A stretch of DNA of 64,000 nt from Demequina oxidasica (GCF_000975115.1 NZ_BBRE01000001.1:897322-961321), one strand, 5' to 3'. Positions 27,351-36,548 are shown, counted from the first letter of the stretch. Notes: a model not told the origin generated them from the sequence alone. Numbers and translations: made by a program.

Positions 27351-27764
27351 ATGGAACGTCCCGACGTTGACGAGCCCGTCTTCCTGATCTCGGCCGCGGC
27401 CGAACTGGCCGGAATGCACGCCCAGACCTTGCGCCAGTACGACCGCGTGGGGCTCGTCGTTCCCCGCCGCCGCCCAGGCGGCGGACGCCGCTACTCCCTG
27501 CGCGATGTCGCCGTGCTGCGTGAGGTCCAGCGCCTCAGCCAGGACGAGGGCATCAACCTGGCCGGCATCGCACGAATCCTCACGCTGTCGCGCGAGGTCG
27601 AGCGGCTCGAGGCCGAGGTGGAGAAACTGCGCCACCGCGCAGACACCGGATCGCGAGTCTTTGCGACCGGCTCACGCGGCAACGTAGTGATCGTGGAGCG
27701 CGGTCAGCGAGGCGCGCGCGACGAGGGGCGCGCGCTGGTGCTGTGGCGCAGTCATAACTCCTAG
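27351..27764 (+). CDS. hspR: Heat-shock repressor HspR (MerR family)
   Basis: HspR binds HAIR elements with DnaK as co-repressor. The 137-residue protein has a MerR-type winged helix (about 10-75: AAAELAGMHAQTLRQYDRVGLVVPRR with RRYSLRDV), a short coiled coil (EVERLEAEVEKLRHRA), and a C-terminal tail. It is the last gene of the dnaK operon, and both predicted binding sites are at 23601-23682, which closes the autoregulatory loop. Confidence 0.95.
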   Translation: MERPDVDEPVFLISAAAELAGMHAQTLRQYDRVGLVVPRRRPGGGRRYSLRDVAVLREVQRLSQDEGINLAGIARILTLSREVERLEAEVEKLRHRADTGSRVFATGSRGNVVIVERGQRGARDEGRALVLWRSHNS

Positions 27765-27812
27765 GACACCGCCATCTCTTGACACCCGCAGTGGGCCGCG
27801 CCAGCATGAGGC

Positions 27813-28199
27813 ATGGCCGACGACACTCCGCACCTGCACCACTCGTTCGACTACGTCGAGATCCCTACTCAGGACATCGGCGCCGCAGAGACGTTCTACG
27901 GGGACGCCTTCGGCTGGCGATTCACCGCCTACGGCCCGGGCTACCTCGGCATCGTGAGCCCGGACGGCCGCGAGATCGGCGGCATCTCGCTGGGTGGGCA
28001 GGCCGGCTCCGGCGATCTGCTCGTCGTCCTCTACTCGCGCGACCTCGAGGCCAGCCGCGACGCAGTGGCGGCCGCCGGCGGCATCATCCGCCGTGACATC
28101 TTCCAGTTTCCGGGCGGACGCCGTTTCCACTTTGCTGACCCAAGTGGCAATGAGCTCGCCGTGTGGGGCCACGAGGTCGAGCATCTCTTCAGCCATTGA
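27813..28199 (+). CDS. VOC (glyoxalase/bleomycin-resistance fold) protein
   Basis: This 128-residue protein has the beta-alpha-beta-beta-beta pair of the vicinal oxygen chelate fold: SFDYVEIPTQDIGAAETFYGDAFGWRF at the start and RRFHFADPSGNELAVWGH at the end, with Glu/His candidates for a metal site. The substrate is unknown; such proteins are often annotated as glyoxalase-like without evidence. It starts 49 bp after hspR and may be separately transcribed. Confidence 0.8.
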   Translation: MADDTPHLHHSFDYVEIPTQDIGAAETFYGDAFGWRFTAYGPGYLGIVSPDGREIGGISLGGQAGSGDLLVVLYSRDLEASRDAVAAAGGIIRRDIFQFPGGRRFHFADPSGNELAVWGHEVEHLFSH

Positions 28200-28256
28200 C
28201 CGCCCGCCTGACGACACCGATTGCCGCGTGTCAGCCCCTGGTCGTAGGCTCGACCC

Positions 28257-29252
28257 ATGACGTCCGACAACGCAGTAGAGGCCGAAGGCCTTATCAAGAA
28301 CTTCAAGGAAACCAAGGCCCTCAAGGGAATCGACCTGGCGGTGCCTCGCGGCAGTGTGCTGGGCGTCCTGGGCCCCAATGGTGCAGGCAAGACCACCGCG
28401 GTGCGGATTCTCGCGACCCTGCTGCGGGCCGACGGCGGCCACGCAAAAGTAGCAGGCTACGACGTAGCCAAGAAGCCCTCGGAAGTCCGCAAGCGCATCG
28501 GCCTGACTGGCCAGTACGCGTCGGTTGATGAGGAGTTGACCGGCCGCGAGAACCTACACATGATCGCCGCGCTGCTTAACATGTCCGGGCGGTCATCCAA
28601 GGCGCGCGCCAAGGAACTGCTGGAGTGGTTCGATCTCACGGACGCAGCCGACCGTACTCTCAAGACCTACTCCGGTGGAATGCGGCGCCGGCTCGACCTC
28701 GCCGCCTCACTCACGGGTCACCCCGAGGTGGTGTTCCTCGACGAACCGACCACGGGACTTGACCCCGCCAAACGCGAGGACATGTGGGACGTCGTGCGCG
28801 ACATCGTCAAGCGCGGCACCTCCGTACTGCTCACGACGCAGTACCTCGAGGAGGCCGACGCCCTGGCCGACGACATCGTGGTGATTAATCACGGCGAGGT
28901 CATCGCTCACGACACCGCCGACAAACTCAAGCGCGTGGTCGGCTCGCAGACGCTGCGCGTGCGACCCAGCGATGCATCACAGGTAGATGCGGTGAACACG
29001 ATTCTCGCCGAGGTCGCCACCGACGGTGCGCCCGTCGACGAATACCGGCCGGGCGAGTACTCGGTGCCCGTGGTCGACGACTCCGCTCTCGCGACGGTCG
29101 TGGGCAAGCTCGCTGCCCAGCAGGTGGCAGTCACGGAGCTCTCGCTCCAGCTACCCAGCCTCGACGAGGTGTTCTTCACGCTCACCGGAGAAAGGCAACG
29201 GCCCACGGCGGACGATGCCACGGCCGGCGAGGAACAGGAGGTGTCGGCATGA
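28257..29252 (+). CDS. DrrA-like ABC transporter ATPase
   Basis: The 331-residue ATPase has Walker A GPNGAGKTT, the DrrA-type signature YSGGMRRRLDLAASL, Walker B VVFLDEPTTGLDP and the switch region LLTTQYLEEADALAD. The C-terminal about 100 residues form the DUF4162-type domain of the daunorubicin-resistance family. A TAGGCT -10 at 28245-28250 ends 6 nt before the ATG, so the mRNA is probably leaderless. The next gene, overlapping by 4 bp, is its permease. The exported substrate is unknown; these pairs often export lipids or drugs. Confidence 0.9.
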   Translation: MTSDNAVEAEGLIKNFKETKALKGIDLAVPRGSVLGVLGPNGAGKTTAVRILATLLRADGGHAKVAGYDVAKKPSEVRKRIGLTGQYASVDEELTGRENLHMIAALLNMSGRSSKARAKELLEWFDLTDAADRTLKTYSGGMRRRLDLAASLTGHPEVVFLDEPTTGLDPAKREDMWDVVRDIVKRGTSVLLTTQYLEEADALADDIVVINHGEVIAHDTADKLKRVVGSQTLRVRPSDASQVDAVNTILAEVATDGAPVDEYRPGEYSVPVVDDSALATVVGKLAAQQVAVTELSLQLPSLDEVFFTLTGERQRPTADDATAGEEQEVSA

Positions 29253-30055
29253 GCACCGCATCCGTCACGCACGACGTCGAGGTCATCCAGCAGGGCCCCT
29301 TCGACATGTTCCGCCACTCTTGGGTGCTCGCCAAGCGATCGCTCGTCAAGACCTGGCGTACGCCTGAGGGCCTGATCGACGTCACGTTGTCGCCCATCAT
29401 GTTCACGTTGCTCTTCACGTTCATCTTCGGTGGCGCGATCGCAGGATCCACCGCCGACTACTTGGTGTTCCTGATCCCCGGGTTGATCGGTCAGAACATC
29501 GCGTTCGCGTCCGTGGGAATCGGCATTCAACTCAACTCGGACATGTCCAAGGGTATTTTCGACCGCTTCCGTGCCTTGCCGATCTCACGGGTGGCACCGC
29601 TGCTAGGGGCGGCGCTGGGCGACGTGGTTCGCTACGTGCTGCTGATCGGGATCATGGTCGGCACCGGCTATGCGCTCGGGTACCGCGTCACCACGGACCC
29701 GCTGAGCTTCCTGGCTGGTTGCCTGCTCGCAATCCTGTTCGCCCTATGCCTGGCGTGGGCGCCCATGCTTGTAGGCCTGATCGCGCGCTCGGAGCGGGCA
29801 GTGCAGGGCATCGTGTTCATGACGCTTTTCCCACTAACATTCGCGTCCAACGCTTTTGTGCCTACCGAGACCATGCCCGACTGGCTCGCCGCATTCGCCA
29901 ACGCGAACCCGCTGTCGCACCTCATTGAGGCGCTGCGCATGCTGTGGAGTGGCGGCGACTGGCACGCGCCCGTGGGATGGACGCTGCTGTGGTGCGCGGT
30001 CTTCGTCATCATCTTCGCGCCGCTCGCGATCAGGGCATATAACCGCAAGGCGTAG
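29249..30055 (+). CDS. DrrB-like ABC-2 transporter permease
   Basis: The 268-residue membrane protein has six predicted helices and the ABC-2 signature region GIVFMTLFPLTFASNAFVPTETMPDWLAAFANANPLSHLIEALR. The start ATG overlaps the ATPase stop (ATGA). It forms the membrane half of the exporter with the preceding gene. Confidence 0.9.
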   Translation: MSTASVTHDVEVIQQGPFDMFRHSWVLAKRSLVKTWRTPEGLIDVTLSPIMFTLLFTFIFGGAIAGSTADYLVFLIPGLIGQNIAFASVGIGIQLNSDMSKGIFDRFRALPISRVAPLLGAALGDVVRYVLLIGIMVGTGYALGYRVTTDPLSFLAGCLLAILFALCLAWAPMLVGLIARSERAVQGIVFMTLFPLTFASNAFVPTETMPDWLAAFANANPLSHLIEALRMLWSGGDWHAPVGWTLLWCAVFVIIFAPLAIRAYNRKA

Positions 30056-30061
30056 TGAGGT

Positions 30062-30166
30062 GCCGATGCGCTAGCCGGCAAGGCCGGCGCATCGGCGCTG
30101 CTGGTTGTCTGAACCGACCCCAGAGACAGGAACGGCCGATGGCGCCCTCAGCGCGCCATCGGCCGT
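30062..30166. terminator. Two hairpins between convergent genes
   Basis: Hairpin 1 pairs GCCGATGCG (30062-30070) with 30088-30096 with an inner CCGG stem. Hairpin 2 is a 14-bp perfect stem, ACGGCCGATGGCGC (30132-30145) with 30153-30166, and a 7-nt loop. They lie between the plus-strand permease and the minus-strand gene ending at 30181, one likely serving each direction. Neither has a long T-run. Confidence 0.7.
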
Positions 30167-30180
30167 CCTCCCGCACTGGA

Positions 30181-30954
30181 CTATCGCTGCAGCGACTCCA
30201 GCAAGCTTGTGATGTAACTGTGCTCGGCCGGCAGTGACTCAATCCAGACCCGCGGTGGCTGGCGCATGAGGTTGCCCACTCGTAGCGCCGTAGCGCGGTC
30301 CGAGATGCGATCGCGAAGGGTCGCGATTCCAGCGCCCAACGACATTCCACGCTCGACCAGGACGGCGTAAAGGCCATCCGCGATGCGAGCCATCGGGTAG
30401 CCCTCGCCGTAAGCATTCGTCAGCGCCTGCCCTACCGCTGCGTTGCGTGCCATACGTTGCCAAGGGTCCGGGTCGGCGACTGCAACATCAACCACGACGA
30501 GAGCGTGAGACTCGGTCACGGCCCGTCCGTTACGCTGCGCTGCGCCATAAACCTCAGCAAGTCGACGCGTCAGGTACTCAGCCGTGCCGAGGCCCGACTC
30601 GGGGTCCTTCATCGCCGGGACTGTCACCGGCGCGGTGTCGCCCTCGGTCCAGCCCTCGCACAAAGCGCGAATGCTACGAATGGGAGCCGACTCATATCCA
30701 GCCGACTTGAACAACACAGCCATGTCGTCAATTGCCTCGGTGATACCCACGCCCGCGACTGAGCGCGCCTGGCCAAGACGGAAAGCGGCGGGCGCGGTGT
30801 CTAGACGCGCCTCGAGTGCCTCGACCAACGCCTCGGCGGCTGGCGTGTACCAATCGCCGGGCCGAAGCCACACCGACTCAACGCTTGCCGTCTCCCACTG
30901 GCGTAGCAGCACGTCGCTGGCGGGACGCCCTGGGAGATTCGCTTCGGTGGTCAT
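30181..30954 (-). CDS. Protein of unknown function, possibly a degenerate nucleotidyl-cyclase-like fold
   Basis: I do not recognise this 257-residue soluble protein. It has no signal peptide or membrane helix. The C-terminal half contains HALVVVDVAVADPDPWQRM and later YPMARIADGLYAVLVERG followed by GAGIATLRDRI, a pattern like the FxxxDxxG, RxGGDEF and helix regions of GGDEF domains, but without the catalytic GGDEF residues. If related, it would be inactive, perhaps a sensor. It is divergent from the sigma-receptor fusion gene across a 173-bp gap and may share its control. Confidence applies to the ORF being real, not to the fold. Confidence 0.7.
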   Translation of the reverse strand: MTTEANLPGRPASDVLLRQWETASVESVWLRPGDWYTPAAEALVEALEARLDTAPAAFRLGQARSVAGVGITEAIDDMAVLFKSAGYESAPIRSIRALCEGWTEGDTAPVTVPAMKDPESGLGTAEYLTRRLAEVYGAAQRNGRAVTESHALVVVDVAVADPDPWQRMARNAAVGQALTNAYGEGYPMARIADGLYAVLVERGMSLGAGIATLRDRISDRATALRVGNLMRQPPRVWIESLPAEHSYITSLLESLQR

Positions 30955-31127
30955 GCACTATGAGACACGCGGCACGTTGGGTTATGACGCAACCTTTGAA
31001 AAAACTTTCTTGGGGCGGATGAGTCGGAGTGTGACCAATACCTCTTCATGACCCTTGCGCTAAGGAGGGCATTAAAGGGACTATAGGGACTGACTATCTA
31101 TAAGTTGACGAGGAGTAACACAGGTTC

Positions 31128-34100
31128 ATGAGTTCTGAGGCGATCGCGCTATGGACGGAAACGTCCAGCGACCCCGAGTTGATCGCTGGCGTGCGCGCCG
31201 GAGACACGACCGCCTTTGGCCTGCTTTACGAGCGCCACGCGGACGCGGCGCGCAAGGTTGCTACGCAGTATACGAACACTGCCGCCGACGTCGACGACGT
31301 AGTCTCCGAGTCGTTCTCCCGAGTGTTACGCGCACTGCAGCGCGGCGATGGGCCAGACCTCGCGTTCCGCGCTTACTTATTTACGATTGTCCGCCGCACC
31401 GGCATGGACATGATCAACAAGGGCATCCGCACCAAGCCTCGCGAGGACATGGGTGAGTATGAGGCGAACCTCGGCTACGAGGCATCGTCTGATGAGCCCG
31501 CCCTTGAGGGTTTTGAACACGGCATGGTGGCCGGCGCGTTCAAGTCCCTCCCCGAGCGCTGGCAGGCCGTGCTCTGGTACACCGAGGTGGAAAAGAAGAG
31601 TCCCAAGGAGATTGCCCCGTTGCTTGGCCTTAGCGCCAATGGCGTCGCGGCTCTCGCCTACCGGGCACGCGAGGCGCTCCGCCAGGCCTACCTCCAGCAG
31701 CACCTCAACAGTGCCGATACTTTGAACTGTCTTGAAGCCAACACTCAGCTCGGGGCCTACGTCCGCGGCGGGCTCAACAAGCGCGAGCACAGTCGCATCG
31801 ATGAGCACGTGAAGGACTGCGAACGTTGCACCGCTCTTGTGCTCGAGCTTCAGGACGTCAACCGCGGCATGCGTGGCATCATTGCGCCCATCGTCCTGGG
31901 CACGCTCGGCATGGGTGCACTGCAGGGCGGATTGCCCGTCGGAGGCGCATTCGGCTCCGGCGGCACGGCCGGGGCTTCCTCCGCCGGTGCAGCTGGGGCA
32001 GGGGCTGCTACTGGCTCGAGCACCGTAGGCGCCAGCGGCCTAGCGGCCGCCTTCGCGGGAGCATCCAGCTTCCTCCTTCCCGCGGCCGCGGTGGTCGGTG
32101 TAGCCGCGATTGCGATAGGGGGCGCGAGCTTCCTTGGACTAATCGACCCCCTTCGCACAAACTCCCCCGAGAGCGCTACTCCACAGAATGTGGGTGACTC
32201 GACCGGCAGTACGGATGCAGGCGCCACCCCGGGTGCGGACGATGCTGGCGCTGCTGACGACAGCCTCGCCGACGGCGATGACTCGCGTACCACCGGCCCC
32301 GGCGCTGACGGCGCGGATAGCGGCTCCGGAGATTCGAGCCTCGACGGCAACCCCGGAGCCAATGACGGCACGGGTTCCGCTCCCTATTCCGGACCTGGAA
32401 ACTATTTCAATAACCCTTCGGTAGGCGGCAGCAGCAGTCGGGGAAATTCCGGGGCATCGGGCTCAGGATCCGGAAGTAGTGTTGGTGCTGGCACCGGAGC
32501 GGGTTCTGGATCGGCCACTGGCTCTGGTTCGGGTGCGACGTCGGGCGCAGGAACGGGCTCAGAGACTGGGTCCGATAACGGGAGCGGATCCGGCAGCGGT
32601 GCGGGCGCGGGGGACGGTAACGGCGATGGCACGGGCGATGGATCTGAAACTGGCTCAGGCGCCGACTCCGGCACGGACTCTGGGGCGGGCTCCGGGACCG
32701 GCGCTGGGGACGACGGTGGAACTGACTCTGGAAGCGGATCCGGCACAGGCACTGGAACCGACCCGGGAGATGGTGGAGGCACTACCCCACCGCCACCCAG
32801 CGGCTCGGCAAACCTAAAAATTGCCAAGGCGCCGTTGGACTACTTGAGGATCTCGCGCACTTCACCGAGTCTCGCGATGAGCCTCAACAATGATGGCGAT
32901 GGAAGCGCCGAGGCACTGTCTGCGGTGATCAATCTTCCCGACGGGCTTTCCTTCGCCTCACCGAGCGGTGGCGCGGGGGCAACTCTGAGCGGTACGGCTA
33001 CGCGGCTCGAGTCGTTTATGAGGTTCGCGACTGACGGCACATTTGTCGCGGGTGACTGGACGTGCACCTTGAGCGGCGACCTGGCCGCTGACGTCGACCA
33101 GCAGGAGAACGCCCGGAACGTAGCTGACTGCACACTCGACGCACTTGCCGCAGGTGCGGGCACTGAACTCGACCTTCCCCTTGACCTCAACGGCGCATCG
33201 ATTGGTGACCACGCAAAGACGGCCTTCACTGTTACCGCTGGCGACCTCACCGTGTCATACGAGGTCGATACCGGCATCGAAGACAACGACAGCGAACTCG
33301 ACCCCGGCTACACCAACTCCGGCGGCCAGGACTTCGTTCAGGTCGGTGCTCCCCTCATGGGTTGTGACGTGTCGAAGGCAGATTGCCTGCAGAAGATGAC
33401 CTTTGCCGGCGACACTACACAGGGGTCGTTCAACAACAACGGGCAGAAGATGGTGCCCCTCAACGACGCCCAGGGTGCTGTCAGTTCTAGCACCACGCAC
33501 CTCGTCCTTCCTGAAGGCGCCGTCGTCAAGAAGGCCATCCTCGAGTGGTCCGCCAACCGGTCAGTTGAGAAGTGGTGCCTTACTGCCAACAAGGCAAACT
33601 GCATCCCAGCGAGTGCCATCACCGAGTCTCAGAAGCAGAATCGCACTCACTACCAGGCCGACCAGTGGACAACAGCGGCCGGCGACACGACCGCATCGCT
33701 TTCTGACAGTGCAAGGTTCCGCGTGCCCAACGGGAATTATGCGAATGTCTCCGCGGATACCATCACCAGTCAAGTCCTCGACAGCCGTGAGTACTACGTT
33801 GCCCGCAAGGACGTCACCAGCCTTGTCTCAAGCGCCGGCACTGGCGAGTACGCGCTCGCTGATATCGCTCTGCCTGCAACGTCGTATGACCCCGATTACA
33901 CCTACTACGGTGGCTACGCGCTGACCGTCGTGTACGAGTCCGCAGACCTGGCCCCTTCACGCGTGGCTATCTTTGATGGTGCCCATTGGGTTTCGAGTTC
34001 CACGAACGCCGAGATTCGCTTCTCGACCGCAGGTGCTGCGACCGCGCACGTGGGCTGGGTTGCCTGGGAAGGTGACCGCGCCAGCACCGGTGACAAACTC

Positions 34101-34346
34101 ACCCTCGATGGCACCGCGATGCGTCCTATCAAGTGGGATGGCACTCGGGCCATCGAAACCGGCGATCGCCAGAACGCCGCCGACTCAACAGCTACCGGAT
34201 CCCGCTACGCGAACTCGCTCGGTGTGGACGTGAAACCGTTCGAGGACCAGTCACTATCAGGGGCGGGCCAGCACACGCTGAGCGTGTCAACCAGTGGCGA
34301 CAACTTTCTGATCAGTACTGTCGCGGTTCGCATCACCGACAATTAG
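31128..34346 (+). CDS. ECF sigma factor fused to anti-sigma zinc finger, membrane helix and large extracytoplasmic region
   Basis: One 1072-residue chain joins parts usually encoded separately. Residues 15-95 are sigma region 2 (LLYERHADAARKVATQYTN, VDDVVSESFSRVLRAL), and 135-192 are region 4 (WYTEVEKKSPKEIAPLLGLS). A zinc-binding anti-sigma-like motif follows with Cys201 and His227-x3-Cys231-x2-Cys234. After a Gly/Ala stretch comes one membrane helix (about 313-338), then a Gly/Ser/Thr/Asp repeat linker (about 340-560) and about 510 residues of beta-rich external sequence with several Cys pairs. It recalls actinobacterial ECF groups with long C-terminal extensions (ECF53-like). The sigma part would have to be freed by proteolysis to work. 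Base composition of the linker is repeat-like but the reading frame is intact. Confidence 0.88.
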   Translation: MSSEAIALWTETSSDPELIAGVRAGDTTAFGLLYERHADAARKVATQYTNTAADVDDVVSESFSRVLRALQRGDGPDLAFRAYLFTIVRRTGMDMINKGIRTKPREDMGEYEANLGYEASSDEPALEGFEHGMVAGAFKSLPERWQAVLWYTEVEKKSPKEIAPLLGLSANGVAALAYRAREALRQAYLQQHLNSADTLNCLEANTQLGAYVRGGLNKREHSRIDEHVKDCERCTALVLELQDVNRGMRGIIAPIVLGTLGMGALQGGLPVGGAFGSGGTAGASSAGAAGAGAATGSSTVGASGLAAAFAGASSFLLPAAAVVGVAAIAIGGASFLGLIDPLRTNSPESATPQNVGDSTGSTDAGATPGADDAGAADDSLADGDDSRTTGPGADGADSGSGDSSLDGNPGANDGTGSAPYSGPGNYFNNPSVGGSSSRGNSGASGSGSGSSVGAGTGAGSGSATGSGSGATSGAGTGSETGSDNGSGSGSGAGAGDGNGDGTGDGSETGSGADSGTDSGAGSGTGAGDDGGTDSGSGSGTGTGTDPGDGGGTTPPPPSGSANLKIAKAPLDYLRISRTSPSLAMSLNNDGDGSAEALSAVINLPDGLSFASPSGGAGATLSGTATRLESFMRFATDGTFVAGDWTCTLSGDLAADVDQQENARNVADCTLDALAAGAGTELDLPLDLNGASIGDHAKTAFTVTAGDLTVSYEVDTGIEDNDSELDPGYTNSGGQDFVQVGAPLMGCDVSKADCLQKMTFAGDTTQGSFNNNGQKMVPLNDAQGAVSSSTTHLVLPEGAVVKKAILEWSANRSVEKWCLTANKANCIPASAITESQKQNRTHYQADQWTTAAGDTTASLSDSARFRVPNGNYANVSADTITSQVLDSREYYVARKDVTSLVSSAGTGEYALADIALPATSYDPDYTYYGGYALTVVYESADLAPSRVAIFDGAHWVSSSTNAEIRFSTAGAATAHVGWVAWEGDRASTGDKLTLDGTAMRPIKWDGTRAIETGDRQNAADSTATGSRYANSLGVDVKPFEDQSLSGAGQHTLSVSTSGDNFLISTVAVRITDN

Positions 34347-34393
34347 TCTGCCCCGGCCACGCGCCTGTGGGCATCGCAGCGCTAGGAGCGTGG

Positions 34394-35011
34394 CTAGCGA
34401 ACGCTACGTACCCCATCAGGATCCCAGTCCAGATCCAATTGCCGTGCCGTGCGCTGAGCTACTGCGAGCCCGCAATCGCGTGCGATGAGGTGTAGCGCCA
34501 TATGAATACCGGACGTCAAGCCTCCGCTAGTCACCACCGCACCGTTGTCGACCCAGCGCACACCCGTGACGCCGACGGAGATCCGCTTCTCACCTTGGAG
34601 AAGGTCAACGTCCTCCCAGTGTGTGGTCGCCGGCAACCCCTCCAGAAGCCCCTGATCACTGAGGAGGAACGCGCCGGTGCACACGGACGCAACCACGGTG
34701 GCTGCCGCCGCGAGCGACGCAACAGCGGCGCCAATCGCCGGGTCATGGCGTGCCGCCTCGATATCCACGAGTCCGGGAACAATGAGCGTGTGAAGGACGC
34801 CTGCGTCGGACGCGGGCACGGTTCCGGTGACGGTCATGCCACCGAATGCGGTCACGTCGCTCCCCTGTGGGGAGATCAACATCACCTCGTACAGGGGCGC
34901 TTCCCCGTCTCGCTCTGCGAGCCTTGAGGCGGTGAGAAAGGCCTCGTAGGGCCCACCCGAGTCGATGAGGTCGAAGCCGTCATAGAGAAGAATTCCGATG
35001 CGTAGAGCCAT
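34394..35011 (-). CDS. DJ-1/PfpI family protein
   Basis: This 205-residue protein has the DJ-1/PfpI glutamine-amidotransferase-like fold: IGILLYDGFDLIDSGGPYEAF at the start and the nucleophile elbow VVASVCTGAFLL with the reactive Cys near residue 111, then the conserved VTSGGLTSGIHMALHLI. This type resembles isonitrile hydratase and the ligand domain of AraC-type regulators, but no DNA-binding domain is present. Substrate unknown. It is 22 bp downstream of the efflux pump gene and probably co-transcribed. Confidence 0.85.
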   Translation of the reverse strand: MALRIGILLYDGFDLIDSGGPYEAFLTASRLAERDGEAPLYEVMLISPQGSDVTAFGGMTVTGTVPASDAGVLHTLIVPGLVDIEAARHDPAIGAAVASLAAAATVVASVCTGAFLLSDQGLLEGLPATTHWEDVDLLQGEKRISVGVTGVRWVDNGAVVTSGGLTSGIHMALHLIARDCGLAVAQRTARQLDLDWDPDGVRSVR

Positions 35012-35033
35012 GGCCCCACGTTAGCGCGACTGG

Positions 35034-36335
35034 CTACGCCACCACGGTGGTTTGGATGCGTGGGCGAACCACGAACCAGAAAGTTCCGTGAGCGACGAGC
35101 AGTGCTCCCACCATCACAATTCCCATCGATGCCACTGAGATCCCCATCATTCCCACCAGCGGCGAGAGCAGTCCGGCAACACCAAAGTTGGCGGCACCGA
35201 TCAAGGATGCCGCGGTGCCGGCCTCCTTGCCGTGATTGCCGAGGGCAGTGACCTGCACGGCGGGCATGATGAGCCCCACGGACGCCACAACGAAGAAGAG
35301 CGGCACCATCACGCCAAGCAGGCCCAGTTCAAAGGCAGTACCGATGAGAAGAGCCAACGCCCCGCTCATCATGACACTAAGGCCTAGCGCGAGCACTGCC
35401 CGTGGCGGGAGGCGACGCATGAGCCGGCTCGCGATCTGCGTGCACACTAAGAGTCCAGCGGAATTCACGCCAAACGCGATTCCGTACTCCTGGGCGCTGA
35501 GACCAAAAATGTCCTGGAGCACAAAGGACGAGGACGACAGGTACGCGAAGAGCGTGGTGAACGTCATCGCTCCGACCACCGCAATACCGACGAATGCAGG
35601 ATCAGACAGAAGCTTCTTGTAGCGCTTACGGACGATGCCCGGCTCGGCTACCCCACGATTCTCGTGCGGCAGTGTCTCGGCCAGCCGGGTCATCACAATG
35701 AGGCCGATCAGGATTCCGTATGCGGCCAGCACGTAGAACACCTCGCGCCAGTCGACTACCCGAAGCAACTGCGAACCGATGACGGGGGCGAGAACGGGGG
35801 CAAGGCCAGTGACGAGCGCCATGCGCGAAAGCATGCGGATTAGTGCCTGGCCCGCAAAGAGGTCACGAACCACCGCCATGGCCACCACTGCGCCACCTGC
35901 AGCGCCGATGCCCTGGAAGACGCGGCCAACCATTACCCACTCGACCGTGGGGGCAAGCGCGACTGCGATGCTAGCCACAATGTGAAGTGCGGTCGCAATA
36001 ATGAGGGGCTTCTTGCGGCCAAAGGAGTCGCTTAGCGGCCCGACGATGAGTTGACCCAGGCCAAAGCCGATCATCGTGGCGGTCAGAGTGAACTGGATCG
36101 CTGCGTCGCTGGCATTGAGGTCCGCCGCGACCTCGGGGAAGGCCGGCAGGTAGAGATCGATCGTGAAAGGTCCGAGTGCCACGAGCGCGCCGAGCATGAG
36201 GATGTAGCCGATGCGGCCACTCCGCGAGAGCGTCTCGCCGAGCTGGCGGGTCGGCGGCGACGGCGGTGGTGCTTCTTGCGATCCCGGGGTGGAGATCGCG
36301 TCTGGCGCGGGCCTGGTGGCTAGGTCTGAAGTCAC
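35034..36335 (-). CDS. Bcr/CflA-family multidrug efflux MFS transporter
   Basis: The 433-residue protein has 12 predicted helices and the drug:H+ antiporter-1 features: LGPFTIDLYLPAFPEVAADL in helix 1 and the loop-2 motif GPLSDSFGRKKPLI, plus the motif C-like region GLAPVLAPVIGSQLL. These are hallmarks of Bcr/CflA pumps. An N-terminal Pro/Ser-rich 35 residues precede the first helix. The 278-bp region upstream holds two palindromes that may bind a regulator. The real substrate is unknown. Confidence 0.88.
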   Translation of the reverse strand: MTSDLATRPAPDAISTPGSQEAPPPSPPTRQLGETLSRSGRIGYILMLGALVALGPFTIDLYLPAFPEVAADLNASDAAIQFTLTATMIGFGLGQLIVGPLSDSFGRKKPLIIATALHIVASIAVALAPTVEWVMVGRVFQGIGAAGGAVVAMAVVRDLFAGQALIRMLSRMALVTGLAPVLAPVIGSQLLRVVDWREVFYVLAAYGILIGLIVMTRLAETLPHENRGVAEPGIVRKRYKKLLSDPAFVGIAVVGAMTFTTLFAYLSSSSFVLQDIFGLSAQEYGIAFGVNSAGLLVCTQIASRLMRRLPPRAVLALGLSVMMSGALALLIGTAFELGLLGVMVPLFFVVASVGLIMPAVQVTALGNHGKEAGTAASLIGAANFGVAGLLSPLVGMMGISVASMGIVMVGALLVAHGTFWFVVRPRIQTTVVA

Positions 36336-36401
36336 GGTGTACGTCCTTGAATGGTGATGGCATCCGGCGACGCTGCCGTGAAAGATGTTGGGCTAGACAA
36401 T

Positions 36402-36503
36402 GGGCGTCACGTGACGCCCTTGCACAGACGGAACGTCCACGCGCTCAAGAAGATTCCGGCATGCGAAAAACTCATTGAAAACTAAACTTACCATTTGGTC
36501 AGT
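36402..36503. promoter_or_regulatory. Two palindromes upstream of the efflux gene
   Basis: GGGCGTCACGTGACGCCC at 36402-36419 is a perfect 18-bp palindrome. ACTTACC-N4-GGTCAGT at 36486-36503 is an imperfect inverted repeat of TetR-operator size. Both lie 67-170 bp upstream of the minus-strand efflux gene, in a gene-free 278-bp interval. No adjacent regulator is encoded, so the binding proteins are unknown. Confidence 0.5.
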
Positions 36504-36548
36504 TTGGCCGCCAGGGCTAGGGCAAGAAAAGATATGCCGGATACGCAA

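Noticed and set aside
32400-32800. Possible assembly error or frameshift in the Gly/Ser repeat of the sigma fusion
   Set aside because: The frame stays open and codon use remains that of the host across the repeat, with coherent domains on both sides; the repeat units differ enough to make a collapse unlikely, though its exact length could still be wrong.
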